Source: Gemmatimonadota bacterium (GTDB taxonomy: Bacteria; Gemmatimonadota; Gemmatimonadetes; Longimicrobiales; Gaopeijiaceae). From it: 56,502 bases of DNA. This document shows positions 18,201 through 25,809 of this stretch, piece after piece. The stretch lies in contig JAPPOV010000008.1 of assembly GCA_028873595.1 (NCBI GenBank), positions 1 to 56,502 of the forward strand. The letters are read 5' to 3'. The notes beneath the pieces are model-generated. The model saw nothing but the letters and a program-made list of their open reading frames with translations. It was not told the origin of the DNA and searched no databases. Made by a program: the position numbers and the translations under genes. How positions within the stretch are numbered: the first letter of the stretch is position 1; every line of letters starts with the position of its first letter.

Positions 18201-18580
18201 CCGGAGGGCGCGCGGGCGTTGGGAGCCACGGCCAGCTGCAGGGGCTCGGATACCACTGGGAACTCTGGCTCACCGGTGCCTCGGATCGAATGACCCATCA
18301 CGAAGCACTGAAGATTGCGACGATCATCGGAGCCGATGCGCTTGGCCTGGACGAGGATCTCGGCTCGCTCGAGCCGGGCAAGCTCGCAGACCTGGTCGTG
18401 CTCGACGAGAACCCTCTCGAGGACCTCTACAACTCGAACACCGTTCGCTGGGTAATGAAGAATGGTCGCATGTACGAGGGTGATACGCTGAACCAGACGT
18501 GGCCGGAGCAGCGGGCGGCAGAGGGATTCTATTGGCAGAACACGGGCTCGATTCCCGTGCCTGCGACGAGGAACGAATAG
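15230..18580 (+). CDS. Exported TolB-propeller/amidohydrolase fusion protein
   Basis: A 1116-residue secreted protein. ATG 15230 is chosen for AGGAG six bases upstream and a signal peptide ending VLAQD. Residues about 60-640 form one or two TolB-like propellers with many SPDG repeats (ISPDGQTIVFD, FSPDGQTVVFV, LSPDGRWLVYG, PSPDGERLAFT, WSPDGERLVFA). An acidic linker of about 30 residues follows. The amidohydrolase domain covers about 695-1080: entry strand LTGARIITMNGDEI, metal site VDTHAHLR, GTEHN, and the closing GSLEPGKLADLVVLDENP. At the place of the usual catalytic aspartate (GSD) the sequence reads VGSHGQLQG. The architecture is known from Gemmatimonadota and Acidobacteria. Substrate unknown; peptide or cyclic amide hydrolysis is likely. 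Confidence 0.87.
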   Translation: MSKRVWQFTMAWVGLLVLGSAAPVLAQDHEEADEATELLKEGLPLTPERTLSETFTEGSWISLDISPDGQTIVFDLLGDLYTMPFSGGQATPLTQGMAFDGQPRFSPDGQTVVFVSDRSGGDAVWTISLDMADTTRITRGERSAFQSPEWTPDGDFIVATRQGPGQGKLWMYHREGGGGIQLIEDPGNARTTGAAFGSNDRYIWYGRRTGTWQYNSPGRDYQLWVYDRETGENSVRSGRYGGAFRPTLSPDGRWLVYGSRHVSQTGLRIRDLETGEDRWLAFPVQRDEQESRAARDAYPGMSFTPDSREVAAFWGGKLWRVPVDGGDPIEIPFRVDVELPMGPEVDFDYPIDDSPTFVAKQIRDLAPSPDGERLAFTIMGDVYVKALPDGEPRRIVEMDAMAAQPAWSPDGERLVFATYSDAEGGRLYAVDYDGDDLERITPDAAFFTQPVFSPDGARVVAIRGPRVAYEDALTQGVPRGSIDLVWVPSTGGEASVVTPIAGLNAPHFVNGSDRIYATQSGTGLISMRWDGTDRREHVQVRGGSPNGGQGPAASLIKMAPEGDQAMALVGNQLYVVTVPYGVGADAPTISVANPSAASFPAKQLTDIGAQFPAWGASSRDVHWALGNAHFVYDLDAAQAFADSVEAERAMESAEEEADEAAEGGVDEADEESDSEEYRPMESRIAVEVDRDVPQGVLALTGARIITMNGDEIFERGDIVIRNNRIEAVGASGSVSIPAEATRMDMDGRTIVPGYVDTHAHLRASFNVHRSQPWSYAANLAYGVTTARDPQTGSSDVLSYEDFVRAGRMVGPRIYSTGQGVFSGEGISSLDEARDVLRRYSDYFDTKTIKMYGAGNREVRQWIIQAARELELMPTTEGSLDLRLNLTMAQDGYSGTEHNLPGVPLFDDVVELVAQSNMATTPTIVVTYGGPWAENLFYTTTDVLRDEKLSTFTPWEEIYQKAARRAGGAGWFDESQYIHREISDFLDDVVEAGGRAGVGSHGQLQGLGYHWELWLTGASDRMTHHEALKIATIIGADALGLDEDLGSLEPGKLADLVVLDENPLEDLYNSNTVRWVMKNGRMYEGDTLNQTWPEQRAAEGFYWQNTGSIPVPATRNE

Positions 18581-18584
18581 GACG

Positions 18585-19805
18585 GTGCCTGCTCCGATGA
18601 GCGGTGAACGTCCGGCGCCTCTGGCTGACATTCGCGTCTGCGACGTCACCCAGAATCTCGCGGGGCCGTTCTGTGCTCAGATCCTGGCCGATCTCGGAGC
18701 GACTGTGATCAAGGTCGAACCGCCAGGAGGTGACCTGGGTCGGCTCTGGGGACCCCCGTTCTGGGGCGACGACTCGACGCTCTTCCTGTCGGCGAATCGA
18801 GGCAAGAGAAGCATTGTGCTCGACTTGAAACAGCCAGAAGGGATCCGTGTCCTGCGACGGCTCGCCACGTCGTGTGACGTCTTCATCCAGGCATCACGAC
18901 CGGCCGCGGCCGAGCGCCTCGGGATCGATGCTTCGTCCGTCCATGAGTGGCGCGAGGACATCGTGCACCTGTCCTTGAGCGCCTACGGACAGGATGGTCC
19001 GATGAGCGACCAGCCCGGCTACGACCCGCTCATGCAGGCGTACGCAGGCATGATTTCCGTGACGGGTGAGCCGAATGGAGGGCCAACGCGGGTAGGGGGG
19101 TCCGTCGTCGACTTCGGGACCGGCATGTGGGCGGCGCTCTCGGTGCTCGCGGCGCTTCGGGAGCGGGATCGCACGGGAACGGGGGCGACTCTCGAGGCCT
19201 CGCTCATGGATACGTCACTGGCTTGGGTCTCGTACCATATGATGGGGTTCATCGCGACCGGCCGAGTGCCGGGGCCAATGGGGTCCAGTCTCGGTGCGAT
19301 TGCGCCGTATCGAGCGTTCCCAACGTCGGATGGCTACGTGATGATCGCTGCAGGGAACGATGCGATCTTCCGCCGGTTGTGTGTCGCGCTGGAGTTGGCG
19401 GGCGTTGCGGATGATCCGCGCTTCAGGTCGAACTCCGAGCGCGTCGCCAACCGGGCGATTCTCGACTCGATTGTGGAAGCGGCGACCGAGTGCATGACGA
19501 CGGACGATCTGCTCGAGCGTACGAAGGAGCACGCGATTCCGGCGTCGGCGATTCAGTCGATCGACCAGGTCGTAGCCGATCCGCAGGTGGACGCGGCCGG
19601 GATGTTTCCGCGGGTCGAACACCCGGACCTGGCTGGTTACCGAGACGTATCACTGCCCCTTCGCATGAACGGGGAGCGGCCGCGTGCCGAAGAGGTTCCT
19701 CCGGCGCGGGGTCAGCACTCAGTCGAGATCCTCCAAGAGCTCGGCCTCGATGAAGGAGAGATCAAGGTGCTATCCGAGCGTGGAGTGATCAGCTCCTCTC
19801 GCTGA
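18585..19805 (+). CDS. Family III CoA-transferase (CaiB/BaiF)
   Basis: A 406-residue CoA-transferase that moves CoA between carboxylic acids through an aspartyl-CoA thioester. The N-terminal Rossmann part has LADIRVCDVTQNLAGPF and ADLGATVIKVEPPGGD. The expected nucleophile is Asp209 in ASLMDTSLAW, and the C-terminal part carries the family stretch with a short helical end (VEILQELGLDEGEI). Starts at GTG 18585 four bases after the previous stop (ATG 18597 is an alternative). Cytosolic. The acid partner cannot be deduced. Transcription with the propeller-amidohydrolase gene is likely, which would link an exported amide hydrolase to activation of its acid product; this is inference. Confidence 0.88.
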   Translation: MPAPMSGERPAPLADIRVCDVTQNLAGPFCAQILADLGATVIKVEPPGGDLGRLWGPPFWGDDSTLFLSANRGKRSIVLDLKQPEGIRVLRRLATSCDVFIQASRPAAAERLGIDASSVHEWREDIVHLSLSAYGQDGPMSDQPGYDPLMQAYAGMISVTGEPNGGPTRVGGSVVDFGTGMWAALSVLAALRERDRTGTGATLEASLMDTSLAWVSYHMMGFIATGRVPGPMGSSLGAIAPYRAFPTSDGYVMIAAGNDAIFRRLCVALELAGVADDPRFRSNSERVANRAILDSIVEAATECMTTDDLLERTKEHAIPASAIQSIDQVVADPQVDAAGMFPRVEHPDLAGYRDVSLPLRMNGERPRAEEVPPARGQHSVEILQELGLDEGEIKVLSERGVISSSR

Positions 19806-19824
19806 GGCGACGCACGACTGAAGG

Positions 19825-20820
19825 TCACTGCGGCACCAGGGCCACCCGGAACCCGAGAAAGGGTCGCCGTGCTCCTGGATCCGCGCCCCCTCGATTCGCG
19901 GCTCGGATCATCTGCTCGGCGTCTCCGAACGACCCTCCACGCATGACCCAGAGGGCCTCGCTCCGCGGCGTCTCAGCGTCGTCCGCTTCGTTGAAGGGGT
20001 ACGGCTGGTACGGGCTGACGGTCCACTCCCAAACATTTCCGCTCATGTCGGCCAGACCATGCGCGCATGCGGGGCAATCGAACGATCCCACCGGGACCGT
20101 TCCCTCCGCGCGGTAGTTCGCGAGGTCCGGCCGGATGGTGTCGCCCCATGGGTAGATCCGGCCGTCCGTGCCACGGGCGGCTTTCTCCCATTGAGCTTCG
20201 GATGGGAGAGCGACGCGCCAGCCGCTACGAAGAAGCACGACGAGCGCTTCGTCCAGCTCGCCCGCGTCTGCACGACTCCGGAGTTCCTCGTCCAGCCAGG
20301 CCGCATATGCGATGCCGTCCGTCCACGCGACCCAGGTGACTGGATGGTCGGGAGGCGCCTGAACCACCTGGGGATCGCGCACGGGGTGCCCCGAGGCGTT
20401 CAGGAAGGCGGTGTACTGCGCCACGGTCACCTCGTAACGGGCCATATAGAAGGTCGGCACGTCCAGTTGCCCCTGGACGCGGCCTTCACCCCACCACTCG
20501 ACGTTGAAGCTGAGTGTGTCCTGCCCTGGGTCGCTGCCCATGATGAAGCGACCGCCGGGGATTTCGACGAAGCCCAGCATCTCTGCATCGGGCAGGTACG
20601 CCAACTCGGATCGGAAACCCGAGAGTGCCTGCGGTACGGTAATGCGGGGGCGCGTTCCGTCCGTCGCCGTCTCGGCCGCAGCGTCCGGATCAGGAGCCAG
20701 GGCGAGGGAAAGCCACGAGAGCCCGACGAGCACGAGTGCGGCGATCGCGACACTCCAGGATCGCCGCCCACCGTCTGCCGGCGGGACAGGTGCCCCGGAC
20801 CTCGCTCCGCTCGAAGTCAC
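19825..20820 (-). CDS. Membrane-anchored formylglycine-generating-enzyme-fold protein
   Basis: A 331-residue protein with one N-terminal membrane helix (SVAIAALVLVGLSWLSLALA) and an SUMF1/FGE-fold domain on the outer side. The fold is clear from GGRFIMGSD, YEVTVAQYTAFLNASG, PVTWVAWTDGIAYAAW, RVALPSEAQWEKAARG, YPWGD, SGNVWEWT, RGGSF and the end GFRVALVP. The cysteine pair of true formylglycine-generating enzymes is absent from the C-terminal part; cysteines occur instead in FDCPACAHG. So it is probably a binding or scaffold member. GTG 20820 is chosen because it overlaps the upstream stop as GTGA; an ORF start at 20868 would overlap more. It pairs with the UnbU-like gene. Confidence 0.82.
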   Translation of the reverse strand: MTSSGARSGAPVPPADGGRRSWSVAIAALVLVGLSWLSLALAPDPDAAAETATDGTRPRITVPQALSGFRSELAYLPDAEMLGFVEIPGGRFIMGSDPGQDTLSFNVEWWGEGRVQGQLDVPTFYMARYEVTVAQYTAFLNASGHPVRDPQVVQAPPDHPVTWVAWTDGIAYAAWLDEELRSRADAGELDEALVVLLRSGWRVALPSEAQWEKAARGTDGRIYPWGDTIRPDLANYRAEGTVPVGSFDCPACAHGLADMSGNVWEWTVSPYQPYPFNEADDAETPRSEALWVMRGGSFGDAEQMIRAANRGGADPGARRPFLGFRVALVPQ

Positions 20821-22397
20821 GTGCTGCTCGCGATCCTCTGACACGCGAACGACCACTGGTGCGCACACGCGCGCTCGAGGAGGTCGGGGATCTCCATGTC
20901 CATGAGGTTCAGCCCGCCTTCCCGGAGCATCAGACGCAAGTCCAACGGTCTCGGCTCGGTTCGAATCGCCCCGGAGGGCTCGAGGAGGTTCATGCAGGCA
21001 GGCTGGTACCGTAGTTCACACGCCTGTGCCAGGTACGATCGGCCCACTGCCGCATCGACATGTACGATCGTGCCCTCTCGATAGTGCAGCCCGAGCTCGT
21101 TGCAGGCCCATGCGGCGTTGTCTCCGCAATAACTGGCTTCGAGCTGGATCAGGCGACTGCATGCATTGGCCCGCTCCTCCGCGCACGCCTGCTCCCAGAA
21201 GGGCAGCGCATCGCCGGTGTGCTGGCCGTCCGTTCGACCCGTCATGCTCATCACGCCGAAGAAGGCGATCCAGGCTGCCATGCGCATCAGGTTGAGGCGC
21301 GGTGTCACCCAGACCGGACGTGCCGCGATCTCGGTCGTCGCAGTCCAGGCCTCGGTCCAATCCCGGCTTCGGACCAGGTGGTCGATCGCGCGCACGCTAA
21401 GGTTCAGGAGTGGGACACAGAGCAGCTTGTCGTAGAACGTCGGCGCCCCCATCACTCCGAGAATCGTGTACAGCCCGAAGACGCCCACCCCATAGAGCGC
21501 CCCGAAGATCGTCTTTCCGACCGGCGTCCGAGGAGATGTCGACGGGTCGGTGATCAGCAGGTGCAATCCCAGGAAGACGGCGGCTGGAATCTCGGAGTCG
21601 ATGAAGTACGGAACGCCTGTGATCTGAAAGGACGTCGCGCTCAGCAGAAAAAGGACGGCGGCTGCGGTTCCGGCGACCAGTGTGATCTCGAAGAAGTACA
21701 TCACGACGAGACCGACCAGGAAAAGAAACAGGTAGATCCGGGGGGCCAGAGTGAGCGTCGATGCGATCTCCTGCCCCCACGTGAGACCGGTGCTCCCCGA
21801 CGCGATCAGGACCAGCGAGAAGATCCCGAGGGCGAAGGCAGAGGGATTGAAGATGTGGACCGAACGCCCGTCTCTGTGCCAGCGGACGAACTCCTTGCCC
21901 AGGAAGCCCACGGCGATCATCAGGAACTGCAGGTAGAACCAGTCGTCCCGGAACCAGAGGAAGAGGTTGATACTCCCGATGATCGGGATCGGCCCGAAGC
22001 CGAGCGCGTACGATCTACCTCGACTCCACGACAGCAGCATTGCGAAGCCGTAGGCGAACAGCAGCTGAGCGCCGATCAGCACGGCCATGTCGTAGACAGG
22101 TCTCCAGTACCACCCCCAGTACGCGTAGACGGCGAACTGGCACAGCGCCTGGATGTAATGCTGGGCGCGGAGTGTCGTCTCGAGTCGGCCTGCGGACGCC
22201 CTCAGCGCCGGTATCCCAGCGAGCACCAGGCTCCAGACGCTGATCGCGCCAGCCGCGACCCAGAACGAGTACAGGAGTGTCGCGTTCGAGCCGACCCGGG
22301 GAGTGAGCCCGAGTGCTACGATCCCGACGCCGAGAACGAGTGGGATCAGGAGCTTCATGGTACGTCGTTGCGAGGACGGAGCGGGGGTCTGCAGCAT
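20817..22397 (-). CDS. RnfD/NqrB/UnbU-like membrane protein with a Sel1-like cysteine-rich tail
   Basis: A 526-residue protein. Residues about 15-375 hold around ten membrane helices related to RnfD/NqrB, closest in style to the UnbU-type proteins first seen in enediyne clusters. Signature pieces are GRSVHIFNPSAFALGIFS and LLITDPSTSPRTPVGK. In RnfD and NqrB these loops hold a flavin or quinone, but the conserved SGAT-type flavin threonine is not evident here. Residues about 400-525 contain four C-x7-C pairs (CAEERANAC, CGDNAAWAC, CELRYQPAC, CAHQWSFAC), the disulfide pattern of Hcp-type Sel1 repeats, so that tail should be periplasmic. Met14 (22358) is an alternative start. Its stop overlaps the FGE-fold gene (GTGA). 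Confidence 0.8.
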   Translation of the reverse strand: MLQTPAPSSQRRTMKLLIPLVLGVGIVALGLTPRVGSNATLLYSFWVAAGAISVWSLVLAGIPALRASAGRLETTLRAQHYIQALCQFAVYAYWGWYWRPVYDMAVLIGAQLLFAYGFAMLLSWSRGRSYALGFGPIPIIGSINLFLWFRDDWFYLQFLMIAVGFLGKEFVRWHRDGRSVHIFNPSAFALGIFSLVLIASGSTGLTWGQEIASTLTLAPRIYLFLFLVGLVVMYFFEITLVAGTAAAVLFLLSATSFQITGVPYFIDSEIPAAVFLGLHLLITDPSTSPRTPVGKTIFGALYGVGVFGLYTILGVMGAPTFYDKLLCVPLLNLSVRAIDHLVRSRDWTEAWTATTEIAARPVWVTPRLNLMRMAAWIAFFGVMSMTGRTDGQHTGDALPFWEQACAEERANACSRLIQLEASYCGDNAAWACNELGLHYREGTIVHVDAAVGRSYLAQACELRYQPACMNLLEPSGAIRTEPRPLDLRLMLREGGLNLMDMEIPDLLERACAHQWSFACQRIASST

Positions 22398-22568
22398 GGT
22401 AACGCGAGGGTGGTCACCGACGGGCGCAAGCTAGAGTGGGCTTCTGCTCCTCGACAGCGCCCATGTCCCGTGGCTGCCGCCGCGCCTACTTTGGGGCGAC
22501 CGTGTTCCGGCGAGGTCGGGCATTCTGCCCGAGTCACCGGTTTCGTGAGAACATTGAACAGACGCCCC

Positions 22569-23696
22569 ATGACCCGACTCACCGCAATCCTAGGCACGCT
22601 TCTCATTCTTGGAGGGTGTGGTGCCGGCAATGACAATTCCGCCACCGAGACCCGCACGGCGACGGACGGTGTACCCAGCTTCACGGTCGATCCGACGTGG
22701 CCGCAGACCATGCCGAACGACTGGATCATGGGGTCGATCACCGCCGTATTCGTGGATGCTCAGGATCATGTCTGGGTGACGCATCTGCCGGAAACGCTCA
22801 CGCCCGAAGAGATCTCTGCGGTTCAGGATCCACCGATCGGACTCTGCTGCCGCCCGGCACCGGTCGTCGTCGAGTTCGACCCGGATGGCAACGTCGTGCA
22901 GGGCTGGGGGGATCCGTCGACACAGGACGTGTCCGAATTCCCCAGGAACGCGCACGGCTTGTTCGTCGACCACAACGACAACGTCTGGGTCGGCACGTAT
23001 CGCCACCATCGCGTCATGAAGTTCACGCGTTCCGGTGAGCTACTGATGCAGGTCGGTGAGTACGACCAGACGGGAGGGAACGCCGACACCCAGCTCCTCG
23101 GAGGGCCTGCCGGGATCTGGGTCGATCCGGGCACGAACGAGGTGTTCATCGCAGACGGGTACCGTAATCGGCGCGTGATCGTCTTCGACGGTGACACCGG
23201 CGCCTACCTGCGCCACTGGGGGGCGTACGGCGAAGAACCGAGCGATGAATACGAGTACGACTTCGGAGGAGCCGCCCACGCGTCGGATCCCCCGACGCAG
23301 ATGTCGACGGTGCATGGCCTGGTCGGGTCCAACGATGGACTTGTCTACGTGGCAGATCGGCGCGGCAATCGGATCCAGGTCTTTCGACAGGACGGCACGT
23401 TCGTCACGGAGAAAATCATCGAGCCGGGTACGCTCGCGTCCGGATCAGCGTTTGTGATCCAGCTCTCTTCGGATGCAGAGCAGGAGTGGCTGTATCTGGC
23501 AGACGGAACGAATCACAAGGTGTGGATCCTGCGTCGCAGCGACCTCGAGGTCGTTGGTGACTTCGGGCGCGGTGGACGCCAGGTCGGGCAGTTCCTCCGG
23601 CCGCACGGTATGGGCGTGGATTCTCAGGGCAACATCTATGTCGGGGAGGCGTCCACAGGTCGACGCATTCAGAAGTTCAGCATCTCGGGAGGTTGA
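22569..23696 (+). CDS. NHL-repeat beta-propeller lipoprotein
   Basis: A 375-residue lipoprotein from ATG 22569; lipobox LILGGC. The frame stays open for 1.5 kb upstream, antisense to the neighbouring gene, but nothing there looks coding and the lipoprotein signal fixes the start. At least five NHL repeats are visible: ITAVFVDAQDHVWV, AHGLFVDHNDNVWVG, PAGIWVDPGTNEVFIAD, VHGLVGSNDGLVYVAD and PHGMGVDSQGNIYVGE. NHL propellers of this kind resemble peptidyl-alpha-hydroxyglycine lyase but here the catalytic set cannot be confirmed. One insertion carries two adjacent cysteines (GLCCRPAP). Probably a binding protein of the periplasm. Divergent from the UnbU-like gene, with 171 bp between. Confidence 0.82.
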   Translation: MTRLTAILGTLLILGGCGAGNDNSATETRTATDGVPSFTVDPTWPQTMPNDWIMGSITAVFVDAQDHVWVTHLPETLTPEEISAVQDPPIGLCCRPAPVVVEFDPDGNVVQGWGDPSTQDVSEFPRNAHGLFVDHNDNVWVGTYRHHRVMKFTRSGELLMQVGEYDQTGGNADTQLLGGPAGIWVDPGTNEVFIADGYRNRRVIVFDGDTGAYLRHWGAYGEEPSDEYEYDFGGAAHASDPPTQMSTVHGLVGSNDGLVYVADRRGNRIQVFRQDGTFVTEKIIEPGTLASGSAFVIQLSSDAEQEWLYLADGTNHKVWILRRSDLEVVGDFGRGGRQVGQFLRPHGMGVDSQGNIYVGEASTGRRIQKFSISGG

Positions 23697-23700
23697 GGTC

Positions 23701-24522
23701 GTGAGACTGTGTCGTGCGAGCCTGCTGGTAACCGCTCTTGTGGTGATGGTTGGGGACCCTGTCGCTGCGCAGTCCGCTCGCGACATCGTCGATGAGATGC
23801 TCGCGGCGTACGAAGCGAGAATGACAGGGATCGAGAACTACACCCTGGTACAGGGTGTGATGGGCTTCGAGACGGTCACGTACCACGAGAAGGAAGTTTC
23901 GGCGGACGGACGAGCGGTGTTCCGGACACGCTTGGGTAGCATGGCCGGCCAGGAGGGGTCACCAGCCACGGGAATCGACGACGTGTACGCGATCGGTGAC
24001 GATCTGGCCAACCGTTCGGAGTATCTGGGTCGGGAATCCTTGAACAACCATGATGTGCACGTTCTGGACATCTTCGACCTCCGGGGTACGGGCTTCGGAG
24101 CGAATGTCGCTCAGGGCTCCGAATTCACGCCGACCCGTGGGCGTGTGTCCCTCGACGTCGACACGTACGTGCCGAGGCGGTTGCTCTTCGAAGGGGAGAT
24201 GATTCGTGGCGGGTCTGTCCTGCCGCTGACCGCGACGATGGACATGGACGACTACAGGGACGTTCAGGGGCTACTCATCCCATATCGCACGATCACCACG
24301 ATCGAGGGCCTCGCCGCGGCAATCGATTCCGACGTCAGGGCACAGTTCGAGCAGATGCAGCTCGAGCTTGAGGCGATGCCACCTCAGCAGCGTCAGATGA
24401 TTGAGTCGATGATGGCCGATCAGATGAGGCAGTTCGAAGCAATGATGGTGGATGATGCCGCCCCGATGACTGTCGAGGTGCTCGTCACGGACGTGAGGGT
24501 GAACGAAGGGCCACCGAGCTGA
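23701..24522 (+). CDS. Exported LolA/RseB-like outer-membrane lipoprotein-sorting fold protein
   Basis: A 273-residue protein starting at GTG 23701, four bases after the NHL gene's stop, so the two are one unit. Signal peptide ends VAAQS. The mature part has the features of LolA-like half-barrels: an initial helix (RDIVDEMLAAYEARMTGI), a strand run with YTLVQGVMGFETVTY, and VDTYVPRRLLFEGEM followed by MDMDDYRDVQGLLIPYRT, the typical paired closing strands. A Met/Gln-rich helix (residues about 210-250) is inserted before the last strand and is unusual. Function: possibly lipid or lipoprotein handling, not certain. Confidence 0.7.
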   Translation: MRLCRASLLVTALVVMVGDPVAAQSARDIVDEMLAAYEARMTGIENYTLVQGVMGFETVTYHEKEVSADGRAVFRTRLGSMAGQEGSPATGIDDVYAIGDDLANRSEYLGRESLNNHDVHVLDIFDLRGTGFGANVAQGSEFTPTRGRVSLDVDTYVPRRLLFEGEMIRGGSVLPLTATMDMDDYRDVQGLLIPYRTITTIEGLAAAIDSDVRAQFEQMQLELEAMPPQQRQMIESMMADQMRQFEAMMVDDAAPMTVEVLVTDVRVNEGPPS

Positions 24523-24587
24523 TCAGTCGTCGTGCGACAGCGCCCGTAGCCCTGTGTTGCACGCAATACGGAATCCCTGAGGAGGGG

Positions 24588-24885
24588 ATGCTCCGCCAGA
24601 CAGTCGTCGAGGTGACCGGCGCGATGGCATTGGTCTCCTTGTCTCGTATTTCCTTGGTGTCGGGCTCTCTCACCCTTGGGCCGGCGTCGGACGGAGCTGT
24701 CCTGACATCGCCCCCCAATTCCGTCGGCAAACGGATGCCGCCGTTGAACCTCGATGAACTCAAGCGGATAGCCATCGAACGGGCCCTGGACGAAACAGGG
24801 GGCATTAGGCAAGAGCGGCAGGTTTGCTGGGGATTTCGCCACTCACGACTCACCGAAAGATCGGTGCGCTAGACCTCGATAGCTG
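24588..24885 (+). pseudogene. Frameshifted C-terminus of an NtrC-type regulator (Fis-like HTH)
   Basis: From ATG 24588 one frame runs to a stop at 24872. From 24735 it reads MPPLNLDELKRIAIERALDE, the start of the Fis-type helix-turn-helix that closes sigma-54-dependent activators, then loses the pattern after ETGG. In the +1-shifted frame the missing part continues exactly: ARAAGLLGISPLTTHRKI from 24809, ending LDLDS near 24884. A single-base change near 24803-24812 explains both. No ATPase domain or receiver domain is present upstream, so this is a 5'-truncated, frameshifted remnant. GAGGAGGGG sits just before ATG 24588, so a short peptide could still be made. Confidence 0.7.
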
Positions 24886-24922
24886 TAGCTCGTCGTTCCG
24901 GGTGACCCCGGGCCGCGTGGAG

Positions 24923-25480
24923 TCAGCGGGACTGTGCGCCAGTGATCGGGGTGGGGCAGTGTCCACCGCCGCTCAGAGCAGATCCGATGCTACTCAAGAG
25001 CCCTCCCAGTCCGCCGCCCGAGCTCTCCACCTGTGTCGCTCCCGCCAGCAAATCCCCGTAGAGGGCGGTCATCAAATCCTCGTCAGCGCTGATCAGGTCC
25101 AGATCCTTGAGCGTGACGACAGGACGACCCTCGCTTGGCCTGCTCAGGGCGACCGTAGCTGGCTCGATGCCGGCGAAGAGCGCCTCGAGGGCAGCTGCGT
25201 CACCCCCGGCCGTCGGCGTCTCGGCCCGGGCACCTGCGGTTGATGCAGTCGGCCTCGGGGCCTCCGTCGGAACCATCGGTGGAGCCTGTTCCACGATTTG
25301 AACGACCTCGACCGCGTCGAAGTGTTCCGTAGGGCGCTCGGTTCGAGGGGCATCAATGTCGCCCGGGCCGACTCCGGGAACGGAGACGACGAGTAGAGCG
25401 GTGATGTGGGCAGCAACGGAAAAACTGAGTCCAGCGGTCAGAGCTCGCCGGTACTGAGCCGTATTCCTAATGTTTGTCAT
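24923..25480 (-). CDS. TonB-N-terminus-like anchored protein without a TonB C-domain
   Basis: A 185-residue protein with the topology of a TonB or AgmX-like transducer: short basic N-terminus (QYRRALTAG), one membrane helix (LSFSVAAHITALLVVSV), a linker rich in proline, threonine and alanine, and a C-terminal region. The usual TonB C-terminal fold is missing. Instead there is a DLDLISADEDLMTALYGDLLAG stretch and a Gly/Ser-rich end (SSGGGLGGLLSSIGSALSGG) finishing in HCPTPITG. It runs opposite to the neighbouring remnant. Function unknown; it may be a truncated transducer or a partner of one. Confidence 0.65.
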   Translation of the reverse strand: MTNIRNTAQYRRALTAGLSFSVAAHITALLVVSVPGVGPGDIDAPRTERPTEHFDAVEVVQIVEQAPPMVPTEAPRPTASTAGARAETPTAGGDAAALEALFAGIEPATVALSRPSEGRPVVTLKDLDLISADEDLMTALYGDLLAGATQVESSGGGLGGLLSSIGSALSGGGHCPTPITGAQSR

Positions 25481-25809
25481 CTTTACGTTCCCGCGCTCTT
25501 CCAGACGAACTCGGCGACTTACCCTTTAGACGCTTCAGTCGGCCCCGATGACACAGACGGATCGGTAAGCACAAGATGGGGCCAATGCGCGCCTGCCCGC
25601 CAGCAGGCCGCCAGAACGTCGCACGTAACGTTTGGCTGCAACGGTTCGGCCTCACCGAGCACCCGAGCACGACCTGATCGGACGCGCGAGTTCGTCACGG
25701 CCGTCAGGGTTTCGGCGGCACCATTCGCAAGAAGAGTCGTGTGCGAGAAGCATTTTGTCTTTGGGCCTCGTACGGCTGAAGAGATTGAACGAATCATGGG
25801 AGTGAATTG
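25481..25809 (+). other. 329-bp intergenic region, no supported gene
   Basis: Both neighbours are transcribed away from this stretch. It should therefore hold two promoters. Several short frames cross it, but their codon bias is poor; base composition is lower in GC near the right side. The final codons before 25810 (RTAEEIERIM in one frame) look protein-like but have no start. GGGAG precedes ATG 25810. I see no inverted repeat or known binding site. Confidence 0.4.

Noticed and set aside
21060..22568. A continuous open frame of about 500 codons on the plus strand, joined to the NHL gene
   Set aside because: It is antisense to the UnbU-like gene, has Arg/Asp/Gln-rich composition typical of the reverse of a high-GC gene, and the lipoprotein signal at 22569 marks the real start.
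25600..25660. GTAACG...GCAACGG motif resembling an integron attC core
   Set aside because: The core sites do not match the attC consensus and no paired inverted core is present.
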